Shown here: positions 1 to 11,820 of the stretch, piece after piece
Numbering within the stretch: position 1 is the first letter of the stretch
How the letters are laid out: the number at the start of each line of letters is the position of its first letter
Assembly: GCF_032362555.1 (NCBI RefSeq)
Contig: NC_083524.1
Location: forward strand, 8,418,001-8,482,000
Source of the DNA: Amyelois transitella
Taxonomy: Eukaryota > Arthropoda > Insecta > Lepidoptera > Pyralidae
DNA: 64,000 nt
Reading direction: 5' to 3'
The notes under the pieces: model-generated
The model's database searches: none
The model's input: only the letters and a program-made list of their open reading frames with translations
Told to the model about the DNA's origin: nothing
Made by a program: the position numbers and the translations under genes

Positions 1-157
1 CCGCAAAGGATATTTGATATTTCGATTCAATTTCCTTGAAGCACTCCGGTTTACATTTGTATGTTAAATTATATGGCTTCGTTCGAAACTGGGTGGAAAT
101 TAAATTAATAGTAATTATGATACATTTTCATAATTAAATCTGGTGAGCGAGTGGAAG

Positions 158-285
158 ATATCACATACACATATTCCTAACGGGGTAGATAGGCCACGTT
201 CGGCTGTTTGGCTTTATGATAGAATTAGAATCAAGTCGTGATAGTTGCTAGCCCATTGCTTAAAAGAAGAATCCCAAGTTTATAA
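158..285 (-). repeat. SINE-A fragment
   Basis: CGGGGTAGATAG through ATCCCAAGTTTAT. Head missing. Confidence 0.7.
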
Positions 286-289
286 TAAT

Positions 290-536
290 TACTGAAGAGT
301 TTGTTTGTTTGTTTGAACGCGCTAATCTCAGGAACTACTTGTTCGAATTGAAAAATTATTTTTGTGTTGAATAGACCATTTATCGAGGAAGGCTTTAGGC
401 TATATAACATCACGCTGCAACTACTAGGAGAGAAGAAATAATGGAGAATGTGAAAAATATCGGGGAAAATTATTCATCCTTGAGGGCTTCAATGATGCCC
501 AAAATTCCACGCGGATGAAGTGGCGGGCACAGCTAG
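290..536 (+). repeat. Helitron-like 3' part
   Basis: GTTTGTTTGAACGCGCTAAT near the left and GCGGGCACAGCTAG, followed by T, at the right end. This is the CTAG-T terminus seen in lepidopteran Helitron relatives. Confidence 0.5.
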
Positions 537-789
537 TTGTTAATAAATACGGTGGTTACGCAAAAGGCGAGTTTAAGCAAAAATTCCCTTTAAGCCAAGA
601 TCCAATTATACACTGGAACAGCTCTTGGTAATTCGTTTTTGGTTTTTCCTAATTGTTTTAAACGCTCTCCGACTTACTTCACAAGATCTTTGGGGTCCTT
701 TTCAAGGGCATGTAAGTACTTATTCTTAAATGAGTTTGGTTAAATCTTCATAAATATTACACCTTTTTTGGTGAATTTTTTTCCGAATT

Positions 790-822
790 TTGCACCCGTG
801 CGAAGCCGGGGCGGGTCGCTAG
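790..822 (+). repeat. Helitron-like 3' terminus
   Basis: CGTGCGAAGCCGGGGCGGGT then CGCTAG and T. The same terminus recurs at 9002-9029. Confidence 0.5.
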
Positions 823-831
823 TTTAATTAC

Positions 832-1040
832 AAAAAGAAAAGGACCACTCCATCTCTGTCCCATGATGTCGTAAAAGGCGACTAAGTGCTGGGGCTTACA
901 AACTTGGGATTCTTTTTTTAGACTATGGGCTGGCAACCTGTCCCATTAGAATCTCAATTCTTCAATAAAAATCAGATTTTTCAAGACTGTTGGCTCTGTC
1001 TTCTCCACAAGGAATATAGACATGAACATATGTATGTATA
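832..1040 (+). repeat. SINE-A, head truncated
   Basis: AGGACCACTCCATCTCTG to the ACATATGTATGTAT tail, missing about 25 bp of the head. Confidence 0.75.
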
Positions 1041-1330
1041 AAATAACTTTGTCACACTTTAAAGTGCCCGCATAAATTACTTAACTGGTACGTATTAAGA
1101 CTAGCAGCTATTTAGAGTTTAATTTAGGTCTAGACTACGTACAAAGCCTATTGTGCAATATGAGTAATATAAAGCAGCCATACCATTACAATTCCAAGAT
1201 ATGAGCGATCATGACTCACTCTTCATATGGCATGGGTTAAAACAATGTTAAGTACAGAGAAAAGGACTTCTACAACTCAAAAATTGTAAGATATTTAACG
1301 TGTGCATACATACAATCACGTCTATATCAC

Positions 1331-1566
1331 GGCCTCTGTGGCGCAGCGGTAGTACGCTTGTCTGTGACATTGGAGGTCCCGGGTTCGAATCCCGGCCGGG
1401 GCATGATGAGAACTTTTTCTGATTGGCCTGGGTCTTGGATGTTTATTTATATAAGTATTTATTTATTATTAAATATAGTATCGTTGAGTTAGTATCTCGT
1501 AACACAAGTCTCGAACTTACTGCGAGGCTAACTCAATCAGTGTAATTCGACCCTATGTATGTATAA
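1331..1566 (+). mobile_element. SINE-B, tRNA-derived, full length
   Basis: tRNA-like head with an A box in GGCGCAGCGGTAGTACGC and a B box in GGGTTCGAATCCC (RNA polymerase III promoter). The body has CTGATTGGCCTGGGTCTTGG. The 3' end has a GTTGAGTTAG..CTAACTCAA stem and TGTGTAATT. This is not a functional tRNA because the head has no matching acceptor stem. Confidence 0.85.
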
Positions 1567-1587
1567 ATTTTTTTTTTTTTTTTAAAT

Positions 1588-1828
1588 TTTATATCCCTTG
1601 CGGGGTAAACAGGGCCAACAGTCTTGAAAAGACTGATGGGCCACGTTAAGCTATTTGGCTTTAAGATAGAATTGAGATTCTGAATAGTGACAGGCTGCTA
1701 GCCCATCGCCGAAAAGAGGAATCCCAAGTTTAAAAACCTTTCCCTTAGTCACCTCTTACGACATCCACGGGAAATGAGATGGAGTGTTCCTATTCTTTTT
1801 TATATTGGTGCCGGGAACCACACGGCGC
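1588..1828 (-). repeat. SINE-A, full length, diverged
   Basis: TATATCCCTTGCGGGGTAAA through GGTGCCGGGAACCACACGGC. Confidence 0.8.
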
Positions 1829-1968
1829 AAAAGTTTAAGGTTTAAAAATATCAATAGTTTCCATAAACCTGTATCTCTCTACATTCAACGTTTTGTGACA
1901 ATGGCAATGGCTTCGATTTCACGCCAATCCTTCCGAGCTCGCACGCTGTCTGAAAATAAACGAGAGAG

Positions 1969-2170
1969 GAGCATTTACTCCTCTCGGTTTGTTTGGCGTT
2001 TGTTGTGAGACTTTTTTTGTATGTTATACTAGAGTATCTTAAGTGCCGTGTGGTTCCCGGTACCAATTGATTTAAATAGAACCATTTACTCCTCTCGGTT
2101 TGTTGTGAGACTTTTTATGTATGTTATACTAGAGAATCTTAAGTGCCGTGTGGTTCCCGGTACCAATTGA
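1969..2170. repeat. direct duplication carrying SINE-A heads
   Basis: CATTTACTCCTCTCGGTTTG, GTGAGACTTTTT, TGTATGTTATACTAGAG and a SINE-A head occur twice (about 1973-2069 and 2083-2171). The second head continues into the SINE-A at 2141-2384 while the first stops after 26 bp. Confidence 0.75.
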
Positions 2171-2384
2171 TAAAAATAGAACCACTCCATCTCTTTCCCA
2201 TGGATGTCATAAAAGCCGACAAAGACTAGGTTTATTAACTTGGGATTTTTCTTTTAGGCGATGTGCTAGCAACATGTCACTAATTGAACCTTAATTCCAT
2301 TATAAAGCCAGATAAAAGTGGTCTTTTTAAGACCGTTGGCTTTATCTACCCCGCAAGGAATATAGACGTGATAATATGTATGTA
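2141..2384 (+). repeat. SINE-A, full length
   Basis: GTGCCGTGTGGTTCCCGGTA to the TGATAATATGTATGTATA tail. Confidence 0.8.
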
Positions 2385-2729
2385 TATAGTATCATCATTT
2401 TATACACAGTCGTCACGCGGACATGTGTAAATCTGTAGAAAATGCACTTTTTCAGCATCAATAAATCACTTTATCGCGTGAAACTGACGATGACTCTCAG
2501 GAATTTCTCACTTGTAGTTTTGTATCGGATTATCCGATGCATATTTTTTTTTATTTTTTCTTTGATAAATCATCTTAAATAGTCTAAGCTTAATTATCTT
2601 AGAAAATTGGCTTACATATACTGTTAATGATTATAAAAATCGTTTACAAATCACAACTTATAGCCCAAACTGTTCGGTTAGTAATTTTTTATTTGACTTA
2701 GTGCGTACTAAGAGAAGGTTTGACGGCAA

Positions 2730-2960
2730 GTTTTAAATTCTGTGAAATAGCGGTTACACGCTTGTCTGTCCCGACCAAAGCATGATGAGAAACGAACTTT
2801 TTATAATTAACCTGGGACTTTGATGTTTATGTTAATGTCTATAAGAATTTTTTATAAAATATAGTACCGTTGAGTTAGCATCTCAAAGCACAAATTATCG
2901 AATTCAAAATAAAATCGGACTAACTTCGAGGCTAACTCAATCTGTGTAATGGGTCCTAAT
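2730..2960 (+). repeat. SINE-B, diverged
   Basis: Worn head (B box lost), then CCTGGGACTTTGATG, the GTTGAGTTAG stem and GAGGCTAACTCAATCTGTG. Confidence 0.65.
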
Positions 2961-3197
2961 AATAATAATATATATATATAATAACTAATATTATTTCCTG
3001 AAATTCTCACAAGAACGAAAATTAAGAAGATTTTTCGTTTTTTTTTTACTAGTGTATTGTAAGTCCTGCTTATTCAAAACTCACGCCTCTTGTAAAATGT
3101 CAATTTACAACAAAAAACTAAATCTTACGCCACCTGACTAATGTATTTTCTCTGACATCGAAGAAGCTTAAATTGTATTAGATATAAAAATTTCGAA

Positions 3198-3395
3198 GAC
3201 GAACGTATCTTGATGAAATTAAGGACGTCCTGGTAAAGGGTCAGGTCAAAAGTACCCGAAAACGCCGAGCTTGCATGAAAAGACTTATGAATGTGGATGA
3301 AGCGAAGGAAGTATGATCGAGATCGTGGCAAATGGAAAGAGGTAGTCTCTGCCTACCCCTCCGGGAAAGAGGCGTGATTTTATGTATGTATGTAT
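3198..3395 (+). repeat. LINE-R 3' end
   Basis: DEIKDVLVKGQVKSTRKRR, then MKRLMNVDEAKEV, a frame break, and the SAYPSGKEA stop with a (TATG)n tail. Confidence 0.75.
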
Positions 3396-3424
3396 AAAAA
3401 TTTCAATTTTATACTAACAAGGAT

Positions 3425-3500
3425 ATAAAAGATGTAGCCACGGGATCGAACCCACGGACCGTACGAGAAAGCGGTCAAAATTGTCATTTGCTCCGCACGG
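3425..3500 (-). repeat. tRNA-like fragment
   Basis: On the minus strand GTGGGTTCGATCCCGTGG resembles a tRNA T arm and polymerase III B box. There is no complete cloverleaf. TGTAGCCACGGG recurs at 56812. Confidence 0.35.
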
Positions 3501-3628
3501 CACATTTGTCTCGCTTGGTTTTCATTGAGAATATTAAGATAAAAACTTTATTGCTAATCACCTTGGAGTTTGTTGTCTAGTTAAGCAATTTATGAATTAC
3601 ACAGACTTAATCATTTAAGAATTTACAT

Positions 3629-3791
3629 ACATTATATATAATCACGTCTATATCCCTAGCGGGGTAGACAGAGCCACCAGTCTTGAAATGACTGATGGGC
3701 CACGCTCAGCTGTTTGGCTTAGTGATAGAATTGAGATTCAAATAGTGACAGGTTGCTAGTCCATCGCCTAAAAGAATCCCAAGTTTATATC
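3629..3791 (-). repeat. SINE-A, head truncated
   Basis: ATAATCACGTCTATATCCC to AGAATCCCAAGTTTATA. Confidence 0.75.
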
Positions 3792-3949
3792 TAAACAAAA
3801 CATTCCAATTATAATCTAAATAACCCTTTTCATTCTATTGCGGAGTTATTCTTTGCGCTTCGCGTGGCATGAAAATTGCCAGGCGAGTTAAGAATCTTAT
3901 TTTCGAAATGCTTTCGCCGGCGGGTTTACCTGCGCTTGATTTATAAAAT

Positions 3950-4047
3950 AAAAGCCAAATAGCTGAACGTGGCCATTCAGTCTTTTCAAGACTGTTGGCT
4001 CTGTCTACCCCGCAAGCGATATAGACGTGACCATATGTATGTATTTA
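3950..4047 (+). repeat. SINE-A 3' third
   Basis: AAGCCAAATAGCTGAACGTG to the CCATATGTATGTAT tail. Confidence 0.75.
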
Positions 4048-4207
4048 ATTTTAATCTGTATATAAACTATCCGTGCCGTGTGGTTATCAGTACTTTAGAA
4101 TAGTTCGCGGACAGTACTTGTCTTTGAATATAGACTCAATAATTAGAGTTTCCAACTATTAAGATACTTGTTGATTGAAAATGTAAGAAAATACATTCAT
4201 ATTAATA

Positions 4208-4457
4208 CGTATACATAGAAAATACGTCTATATCCCTTGCGGGTTAGATAGGGCCCACAGTCTTGAAAATACTGATAGGCCACGTTCACCTGTCTGGCTT
4301 ACTGATAGAATTGAGATTCATATAAAGTGACAGGTTGCTAGTCCGTCGCCTAAAAGTAGAATCACAAGTTTAATAGCTTATCCTTTAGTCGCTTTTTACG
4401 GCATCCATGGGAAAAAGATGGAGTGGTTCTATTCTAAAATGCCGGGAATCACACGGC
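4208..4457 (-). repeat. SINE-A, full length, diverged
   Basis: ACGTCTATATCCCTTGCGGG to TGCCGGGAATCACACGGC. Confidence 0.75.
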
Positions 4458-4524
4458 TAATAATTTAATATGTGTAATCATTTTACTTCAACTCATATAA
4501 TACCGTAATTGCCTCAATTTTTTA

Positions 4525-4645
4525 TATATGATCCTCTTATTGCCAGGTTGGCTGGAAGAGATCCCATTTAGGGATAAGCCCGTCTTTGTACAGTACAGTT
4601 TTTATTTGTAATGTACTCCTTTTGTGAACGATAAAGCATTTACTT
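4525..4645 (+). repeat. LINE 3' tail, (TTAC)n type
   Basis: GGCTGGAAGAGATCCCATTT, GATAAGCCCGTCTTTGTAC, AATGTACTCCTTTTGTGAAC, AATAAAGC-like end and TTACTTACTTA. Related to 6211, 16125 and 53906. Confidence 0.6.
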
Positions 4646-4990
4646 ACTTACCGTAATTATAACTAACAGCTGATTTCATACGACTTTCATTCAAGTTCAC
4701 GAACTGCATTATTTTCCGTACTGCAATTATTATTAAGCGGCCGCCTTCAACTTTCTCAGTGCATCACCCTTTGTGCAGTAATCGATACGAACTTGAGGTG
4801 GCCAAGTTCAATACTGACTCGTCCACCGCCACCTTGTAACAATTATGTGTTGAAGTTTTTTTTTTTTTATAACACACCTCTTTGTGTACGCAAAGACTAC
4901 ATCAAAGAGGCAATTCTGTGGAGGGTGCAACAGGGAACACGCAGAGGTGAGGCAGAAAAGTTTTATGTAGCACAAAGTATTTGTATATGT

Positions 4991-5036
4991 ACATACATAC
5001 ATATAATCACGTCTATGTCCCATGCGGGGTAGACAA
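4991..5036 (-). repeat. SINE-A 3' tip
   Basis: ACATACATATAATCACGTCT and GCGGGGTAGACA only. Confidence 0.65.
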
Positions 5037-5080
5037 TATTTGAATAGAAGTATTTGTGTACACTAATTTAAATATTTGTG

Positions 5081-5490
5081 TCGTAAAACGAGACTAAGGG
5101 ATAGGCTTACAAACTTGCGATTCTTTTTTAGGCGATAGGCTATCAATCTATCACTTTTTGAATCTCAACTCTATCATTAAGCCTAGCTGAACGTGGCCAT
5201 TCACGTCTTTTCAAGACTATTGGCCCTGTCTACCCCGCAAGGGATATAGACGTGACCATATGTATGTATGTAATTTAAATATTTGCGTCGTAAAAGGCGA
5301 CTAAGGGATAGGCTTACAAACTTGCGATTCTTTTTTAGGCGATGGGCTATCAATTTGTCACTATTTGAATCTCAAATCTATCATTAAGCCAAATAGCTGA
5401 ACGTGCCCATTCACGTCTTTTCAAGACTGTCGGCTCTGTCTACCCCTCAAGGGATATAGACGTGACGTATATATATATATATGTATGTGT
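5081..5490 (+). repeat. two tandem head-truncated SINE-A copies
   Basis: Copies at 5081-5270 and 5287-5490 share the same left junction (AATTTAAATATTTG, GTCGTAAAA) and the same order, so the pair arose by local tandem duplication. The second ends in a (TA)n run. Confidence 0.8.
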
Positions 5491-5648
5491 GTATGTGTAC
5501 TGTATGTGTACACTAACTAATTCAAATGGGAGTTTGGACATACTCGTAACCCAAATAAGGGCCGGCGCCAAACGACACGCGTGAACAGCATCGAGTGGGC
5601 GAACTCACTTCGTTTACATAAACTTGCAAGTTGAATTGCTTGTGTTTC

Positions 5649-5915
5649 CTACATACATACATACATATGGTCGCGTCTATATCCCTTGCGGGGTAGACAG
5701 AGCCGACAGTCTTGAAAAGACGTGAATGGGCACGTTCAGCTATTTGGCTTAATGATAGATTTGAGATTCAAATAGTGACAAATTGATAGCCCATCGCCTA
5801 AAAAAGAATCGCAAGTTTGTAAGCCTATCCCTTAGTCGCCTTTTACGACATCAATGCGATAGAGATGGAGTGGTCCTTTTCTTTTTTGTATTGGTGCTGG
5901 GAACCACACGGCACT
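5649..5915 (-). repeat. SINE-A, full length
   Basis: CATACATATGGTCGCGTC to GGTGCTGGGAACCACACGGC. Confidence 0.8.
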
Positions 5916-6210
5916 GTGTTTCACTAGTGTTTCCTCTTCAGAATTAAAGGGAACTTAGGAGCCACATGTAGCTGGTTAAACAACTTTGATGCTATTGAAA
6001 TTTGTATACCATAAATCTGAATGTAAACCGCAGATCATGTTGGATCGAGTGGTCAAACAGACATATGTTGTAAGTTATTTATTTATGCAGGTATATTTCA
6101 ATGTAGTATGTATTTATATTGTGTTTAAATTAGGTTTAGGTATATTTATAATTTGCAATTTATTTTATATGTACTGCGCCAATCGCCTGTCTATTTTAAT
6201 TTCCTCCCAC

Positions 6211-6337
6211 CCTAAGGTTGACTGGAAGAGATTGCTTTAGCGATAAGTCCGCTTTTGTACCTCATTACCTGTGTTTTGTTTTCTGTTTTTCTTTTTCTTA
6301 TAGTGTAATAAAGTGTCTATCTATCTATCTATCAGAC
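6211..6337 (+). repeat. LINE 3' tail ending in (TATC)n
   Basis: AAGGTTGACTGGAAGAGATT, GCTTTAGCGATAAGTCCGC, TAATAAAGTG and a TATC microsatellite. Confidence 0.65.
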
Positions 6338-7057
6338 GAATCCCATCGCATTAAAATTTTTGATCAAATTAGCGTTTCTATGGAAATTAACAGGAACACG
6401 TTTGATACTGTAATTAAAGATGCTAGCGAAATGAACTCGTGGTAGTAATCAGATCACCCAAAACAAACCTGGAATTGTCTTTTCTAGAAGCTGGCTTCTT
6501 GCCAGACTTTCACTAAAGTTAGATTTTACACATACGAGTGTGTACTTATATACGGAAAAAAATGACTACCTCTTGATTACTACCAACATTGAAGGAAATG
6601 GTTTTAAAAAGAGTGAATTTCTGACACTTATTCTTTTATCCCGTAATGAAGACCGCAAAGAAGTTAATTATATTGAAAAGAGGCTGAATTGCTTCAAGAA
6701 AATGTATATTTGTCCGCGATTGTCTCGCGTTTCGCTGGACCGATTTTGATGCGGTTTTCAGAAAAGTGTTTGTTACACTTAAGAGAAGGTTTTAGAAATT
6801 TAACCGACTTCAAAAAAGGAGCATATCGATTGGTTCTTTAAAAAAGTTATTATAACATATTCACCCTAACTTCTTCAGTTGAAATTATCACATATCACAA
6901 TGAAATTACTTTTTTTAAAAAAGAACACCGCCTTGCTTACAAGCATACATACAAACAGGTTAAACTGAGAAACCACCTTTTTATCACAATGAAATAACTT
7001 TAATAAAAAGAGCAACGCCTGGCGGTTTTCAATCGCGGACAAACATACATACATACA

Positions 7058-7313
7058 GGCCGTGTGGTTCCCGGCACCAATACAAAAAAGAATAGGACCA
7101 CTCCATCTCTTTCCCATGGATGTCGTAAAAGGCGACTAAGGGATAGGCTTGCAAACTTGGGATTCTTTTTCAGGCGATGGACTAGCAACCTGTCACTATT
7201 TGAATCTCAATTCTATCATTAAGCCAAATAGCTGAACGTGGCCATTCAGTCTTTTCAAGACTGTTGGCTCTGTCTACCCCGCAAGGGATATAGACGTGAC
7301 CATATGTATGTAT
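7058..7313 (+). mobile_element. SINE-A, full length, near consensus
   Basis: Reference copy for the family: head GGCCGTGTGGTTCCCGG, GTCGTAAAAGGCGACTAAGG, TTTTTCAGGCGATGGACTAG, CTGTCACTATTTGAATCTCA, CAGTCTTTTCAAGACTG hairpin, TCTACCCCGCAAGGGATATA, tail CCATATGTATGTAT. No clear tRNA, 7SL or 5S head. It interrupts another repeat (pieces at 6880-7057 and 7314-7360). Confidence 0.85.
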
Positions 7314-7360
7314 ACAGGTTAAACTGAGAACCGCCTTTTTTTGGGAAGGCGGTTAAATAA
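7314..7360 (+). repeat. hairpin-ended repeat fragment
   Basis: AAACTGAGAACCGCC, a T run and GGCGGTT form a terminal stem. Related ends occur at 6955-6985, 48520-48560 and 60285-60330. Confidence 0.5.
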
Positions 7361-7623
7361 CCTAGTACCTACTGTCTATTCCAGGGTATTGGCTCTCAGC
7401 CAGACTTTCACTTTATCGTTGCATCAGTCCATGCAACTCTTCGGACTTGTTCCGACTGGATTTTGAAATATTTCCACATATGATTTGATTGAGAACAATG
7501 TGAATGATTATCGTAATCTTGAATAATGAAGGTCGAGCTAGAAAGGCCTTAAAGTTATTTTATCAGATTTACTTTTATACTAGAGAGTCATAATCCTATC
7601 TAATTTAGACTAGAGAGTCATAA

Positions 7624-8027
7624 TCAGCATTTCCCATGAATGTCGTAAATGGCGACTAAGGGATGGGCTGGGATTCTTATTTTAGGACTAAGGGATAGGC
7701 ATACAAACTTGGGATTCTTTTTTAGGCGATGGGGTAGCAACCTGTCACTATTTGAATCAATCAATCAATTCTATCAATAAGCCAAATAGCTGAACGTGGC
7801 CATTCCGTCTTTTCAGGACTATTGGGTCTGTCTACCCCGCAAGGGATATAGACGTGACCATATATATATGTATGTCTTATTTTAGGCGATATGCTAGCAA
7901 CCTGTCACTATTTGAGTCTCAATTCTGACATTAATCCAAACAGCTGAACGTGGCCAATCAATATTTTCAAGACTGTTGGCTCTGTCTACCCCGCAAGGGA
8001 TAAAGACGTGATTATATGTATGTATGC
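7624..8027 (+). repeat. SINE-A array, internally duplicated
   Basis: A first copy (7624-7878) repeats the ACTAAGGGAT..GGGATTCTT segment inside itself. A second, head-truncated copy (7879-8027) joins at the TATG tail. Confidence 0.7.
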
Positions 8028-8125
8028 ACTAATAATTCTCTCTCTCTCGGAAACTCGGAACTCGGAAAGTAATATGTTTGAAATGTTGAGACGACAGTAC
8101 TCTGATGTTTATACGAGTATCTATA

Positions 8126-9004
8126 AATGATAAATTCAAATTCAAACTTTTCAAATTCAAACTTTTATTTGCATAATATGAGTACAACAAGGTCTTAAAT
8201 ATAATGTATAACAGATCTTCATATTTACCCTTTCGGATGTTGCAAACATTTTTTATGTATTAGTAGACATACAAACTTATACATAGAGGTACCTACTTAG
8301 TATCACATTATAATTTTAAATCTAATTAGAATTGTTTAAACCTAGTATTGCACAATTTATATTTATCTGTTAATAGGTGCTTATTTATTATTATTGTAAA
8401 TATTTATAATGTTCTAATGTTTTCAAGTTTACAATGTAAAACTATTATAATCCTACTACTTATTTAAATTAAGGTACTCATCTATAGAATAAAAATTGTT
8501 TTGAAGAAGCATAGACTTAATTTTTTTGTTAAAGTGAGTTAATTTATTTTCATTCTTTATAGAATTTGGTAGTTTATTATAAATTTTTATTCCCATATGA
8601 AATGGGCTTTGGTGGAGCATTTTTATTCTTGCAGGTTGAATGCATAAGTTATTTTTATTTCTGGTGTGATATGTATGTGTATCTTTTATTTGAGTAAATA
8701 AATGCTTATTTTAGTGTACAAATTGACATATATCCTGAATGTAAATTGAAGGTAGTGTTAGTAATTCAAATTTTTTATAATATGGTTTGCAGCTTTCAGT
8801 ATTTTTTATTTCTGCTAATATTCTAACACATTTTTTCTGTAATATAAATACTTCATGAGCGCTACTACTATTACCCCATAGCATTACCCCATACTTTAGC
8901 CAGCAGTAAGCATACGCATAGTAAGCCGATAGTGCAGTTTCAAGATTTGTGCAATGTTTTATTTGATATAGTGCATATATAAATTTACTTAATTGATAAT
9001 ACAC
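8126..9004 (-). pseudogene. 3' end of a Jockey/CR1-like LINE
   Basis: On the minus strand a 97-codon frame (8711-9004) matches the C-terminal part of the same reverse transcriptase class (YYAYAYCWLKYGVMLWGNSS, LQKKCVRILAEI). It is followed by an AT-rich 3' untranslated region and ends in the TTTGAATTTGAA tail at 8130-8170. The 5' side is cut off exactly where a Helitron 3' end begins (9002). Confidence 0.8.
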
Positions 9005-9029
9005 GTGCGAAGCCGGGGCGGGTCGCTAG
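9002..9029 (+). repeat. Helitron-like 3' terminus
   Basis: CGTGCGAAGCCGGGGCGGGT, CGCTAG and T. Identical to 796-822 and directly joined to the cut end of the LINE at 8126-9004. Confidence 0.5.
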
Positions 9030-9314
9030 TTATTAATAAATTCATACATTTTTCAGGGTAGGTATAGCTCTATTATTCAAGCCTGAGTAATAAGAACATT
9101 TCTGTCATGTAAAACTCACGTGTTTAAGCAAATATATGTAAAAGTCATATCAACCTTGAAAACATGACGACACTAAATAATCTGGTTACAGCATATTGCG
9201 TACAACTTAATTAGATTTCATAAATCTGTTTAAATACCCGAAAAAGTAATTAATTCTATTTGTAGCTTTTGCCCGCGACTTCATCCACCTTATTTCTATA
9301 AATTACATGTGTGG
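9030..9314. other. unassigned AT-rich stretch
   Basis: No gene or recognised repeat, except a worn GCCCGCGACTTCATCC Helitron-type motif at about 9270. Confidence 0.5.
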
Positions 9315-9452
9315 TGATGAGCTAGCAACCTGGTACTATTTGAATCTCAATTCTATCATTAAGCCTAACAAGTGAACGTTGATTAACAGTCTTTTCCAGG
9401 CGATTGGCCTTGTCTACACCACAAGGGATATAAACGTGAATGTATGTATGTA
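9315..9452 (+). repeat. SINE-A 3' half
   Basis: GATGAGCTAGCAACCTGG to an ATGTATGTATGTAT tail. Confidence 0.75.
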
Positions 9453-10286
9453 TATAACTTATTATTTTATTCCAATGTCTAAGCTATACTCATATTATAG
9501 TAAAGGTTCATGAAAATTTGTCAAGTAGTTTTTGCGTTGAAGAGTTACAAACACATACTTACATTGTCGTTTATCGTGAAGGGGAATAGTAGGAGTTTTA
9601 TTTCTGAGAATCCCCCCTTTCTCGGTACTCTGAAGTAACTACATGATTTACCTTAATAAAATTAGCATTTTTTTTCGGAAGGAAGGAATTTTAAGAAGTC
9701 ACTAGGTACTTGACGTTGTGAGAAGCGGAAAAACACATAGTTTTCTATTTTTGAGATAAAATAAAATTTGTATGAATTTTGAATATTTTAGGCTTTATAA
9801 TCATTGCAGCAGTTAACTAAGTGTAAATCAAAAAATACAAAAAATATCCCGAGGTCTTCAAATCACTATGAAATCAGTGTCATCCTACCAAAAGTACAAA
9901 AGTCACAAAATGTTGTTCATTGTGAATTTATAGACATAGACAGTTGTATAATAAAACTATAATCACTTCATACGCATAACAAGTTTGTTTATCGTTGATA
10001 TCTGTTGAATTGTTTACCGTAAACAAAACATAACGTCGTAAACAAATCGTTGATGCTACACATGCGCGGGCGCAAGGTCGCAGGATTGGCAGGAAGTAGG
10101 CGCAACTGATGACTCACCAGCAATAACTATGTTTGTACGTGGTTTACTGATAATCTATAATGTTTGTTTGTTTGTAATTTATAGCACAAACAGACGCAGA
10201 GATAAAAGTCTAGAATTAAAACGTTCGTTGGTTTCTTTGTAGTACTAAAAAGAACCCTTTACTTCTGTGTTTTTCCAATATTTTTA
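9453..10286. other. unassigned stretch
   Basis: AT-rich, no coding frame with recognisable protein and no repeat that I can place. Confidence 0.5.
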
Positions 10287-10541
10287 TACATACATATGGT
10301 CACGTCTATATCCCTTGCGGGGTAGACAGAGCCAGCAGTCTTGAAAAGACTGATCGGCCACGTTCAGCTATTTGACTTAATGATAGAATTGAGATCCAAA
10401 TAGTGACAGGTTGCTAGCCCATCGCCTAAAAGAGAATCCCAAGTTTGTAAGCCTATCCCTTAGTCGCCTTTTACGACATCCATGAGAAAGAGATGGAGTG
10501 GTCCTATTCTTTTTTGTATTGGTGCCGGGAACCACACAGCA
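10287..10541 (-). repeat. SINE-A, full length
   Basis: CATACATATGGTCACGTC to GCCGGGAACCACACAGCAC. Confidence 0.85.
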
Positions 10542-11125
10542 CAATATACACATATTTTTATATAATAGACTAGTTAAGCCCAAAATAGACTTCATATAAG
10601 AATACTTAATATTAGCGATGTTTCTCTAACATATAAAGCATGTATTTAAACCGGGATGGTTTACATACATGAATGACTAATGAACTTCTGATGAACTGCA
10701 TCAAAATCCGTTGTGTAGTTCTAAAGATATAAGCATATACATAGATGCGGGAAGCGGGAAACGACTTTGTTTTATACTATGTAGTGAATAGCGACAGCAT
10801 ATACAAATAATTTTTATGTATTATTTGTTTTGGAAAGAGCTTACCTTTTTAATGTTTTACTTTAGTTCCATAAAAAGTATTAGTACCTGAAAACAAAAGA
10901 TAACGTTCATTTAGAAATTAAGTATTTGTCTTCTTATAAATAACCAGATTTTACCCGTAGCTTCGCCCGCGCCTATAACACGACCTCAAAATTAATACAG
11001 ATTCTGCGCTAATGAATCAATTAAGTTTTTACTGAGATCAATAATACCCTATGTCCTTCTGAGACTCTTCATTATCTACTTATAACTGCGTAAATTTTAA
11101 GAAGATTGCTTCAGTAGACCTGTGA
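10542..11125. other. unassigned stretch
   Basis: AT-rich. A Helitron-type motif (CCCGTAGCTTCGCCCGCG) lies near 10955. Nothing else recognised. Confidence 0.5.
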
Positions 11126-11247
11126 CACATACATACATACATATATTCACGTCTATATCCCCTACGGGGTAGACAGAGCCAGCAGTCTCAAAAATACTGA
11201 TTGGCCACGTTCAGCTGTTTGGCTTAATGGTAGAATAGAGATTCAGA
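11126..11247 (-). repeat. SINE-A 3' half
   Basis: CATACATATATTCACGTC to AGAATAGAGATTCAGA. Confidence 0.75.
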
Positions 11248-11667
11248 CCTGTGGAAAGATAACAAACAAAAAATTAACATTTTTCGCATTTATAAAATTG
11301 ATTTGGATTGCGAATGTATAAAACAAAATAACGAACACAAAATGGCCGAGACTAGCCTATGTTCTTTCTACCTCGCAATACATCTGTATACTTAGAGGTA
11401 CATCTATCTAGATGTGCACGTTTCAATTAAATGCAACTCGCGTTATTTAAAATATTTGAAGGAAACCTCATTAATTTTTGCTACAAACTCAGGTGCAACT
11501 AAGTCCATAAAAGTTCAAAGGCAGGTTGTGGGTTAAGTGCTTGCATTACCCGCTCTGTGAGCAAAGTCGGGGCAGGAAACGTGCATAATTCACGAGTTTC
11601 AAGGAGTGCTTAGCACAAATTGTCCTTTTCACAAAAAGTATACTCTCTGCATACTATATGCTTAGTG

Positions 11668-11820
11668 CAGTGTGGTTCCTGGCACCAATACAAAAGAGAA
11701 TAGGACCACTCCATCTCTTTCCCATGGATGTCGTAAAAGACGACTAAGGGATAGGCTTACAAACTTGGGACTCTTTTTTAGGCGTTGGGCTAGCAACCTG
11801 TCACTATTTGAATCTCAAAC
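11668..11820 (+). repeat. SINE-A 5' half
   Basis: GCAGTGTGGTTCCTGGCACC to TTTGAATCTCAAA. Lacks tail. Confidence 0.75.

Noticed and set aside
1331-1402. Functional tRNA gene
   Set aside because: A and B boxes are present, but the same sequence is dispersed with a SINE body and the acceptor ends do not pair, so it is the head of SINE-B. The same holds at 43988, 20874 and 56845.
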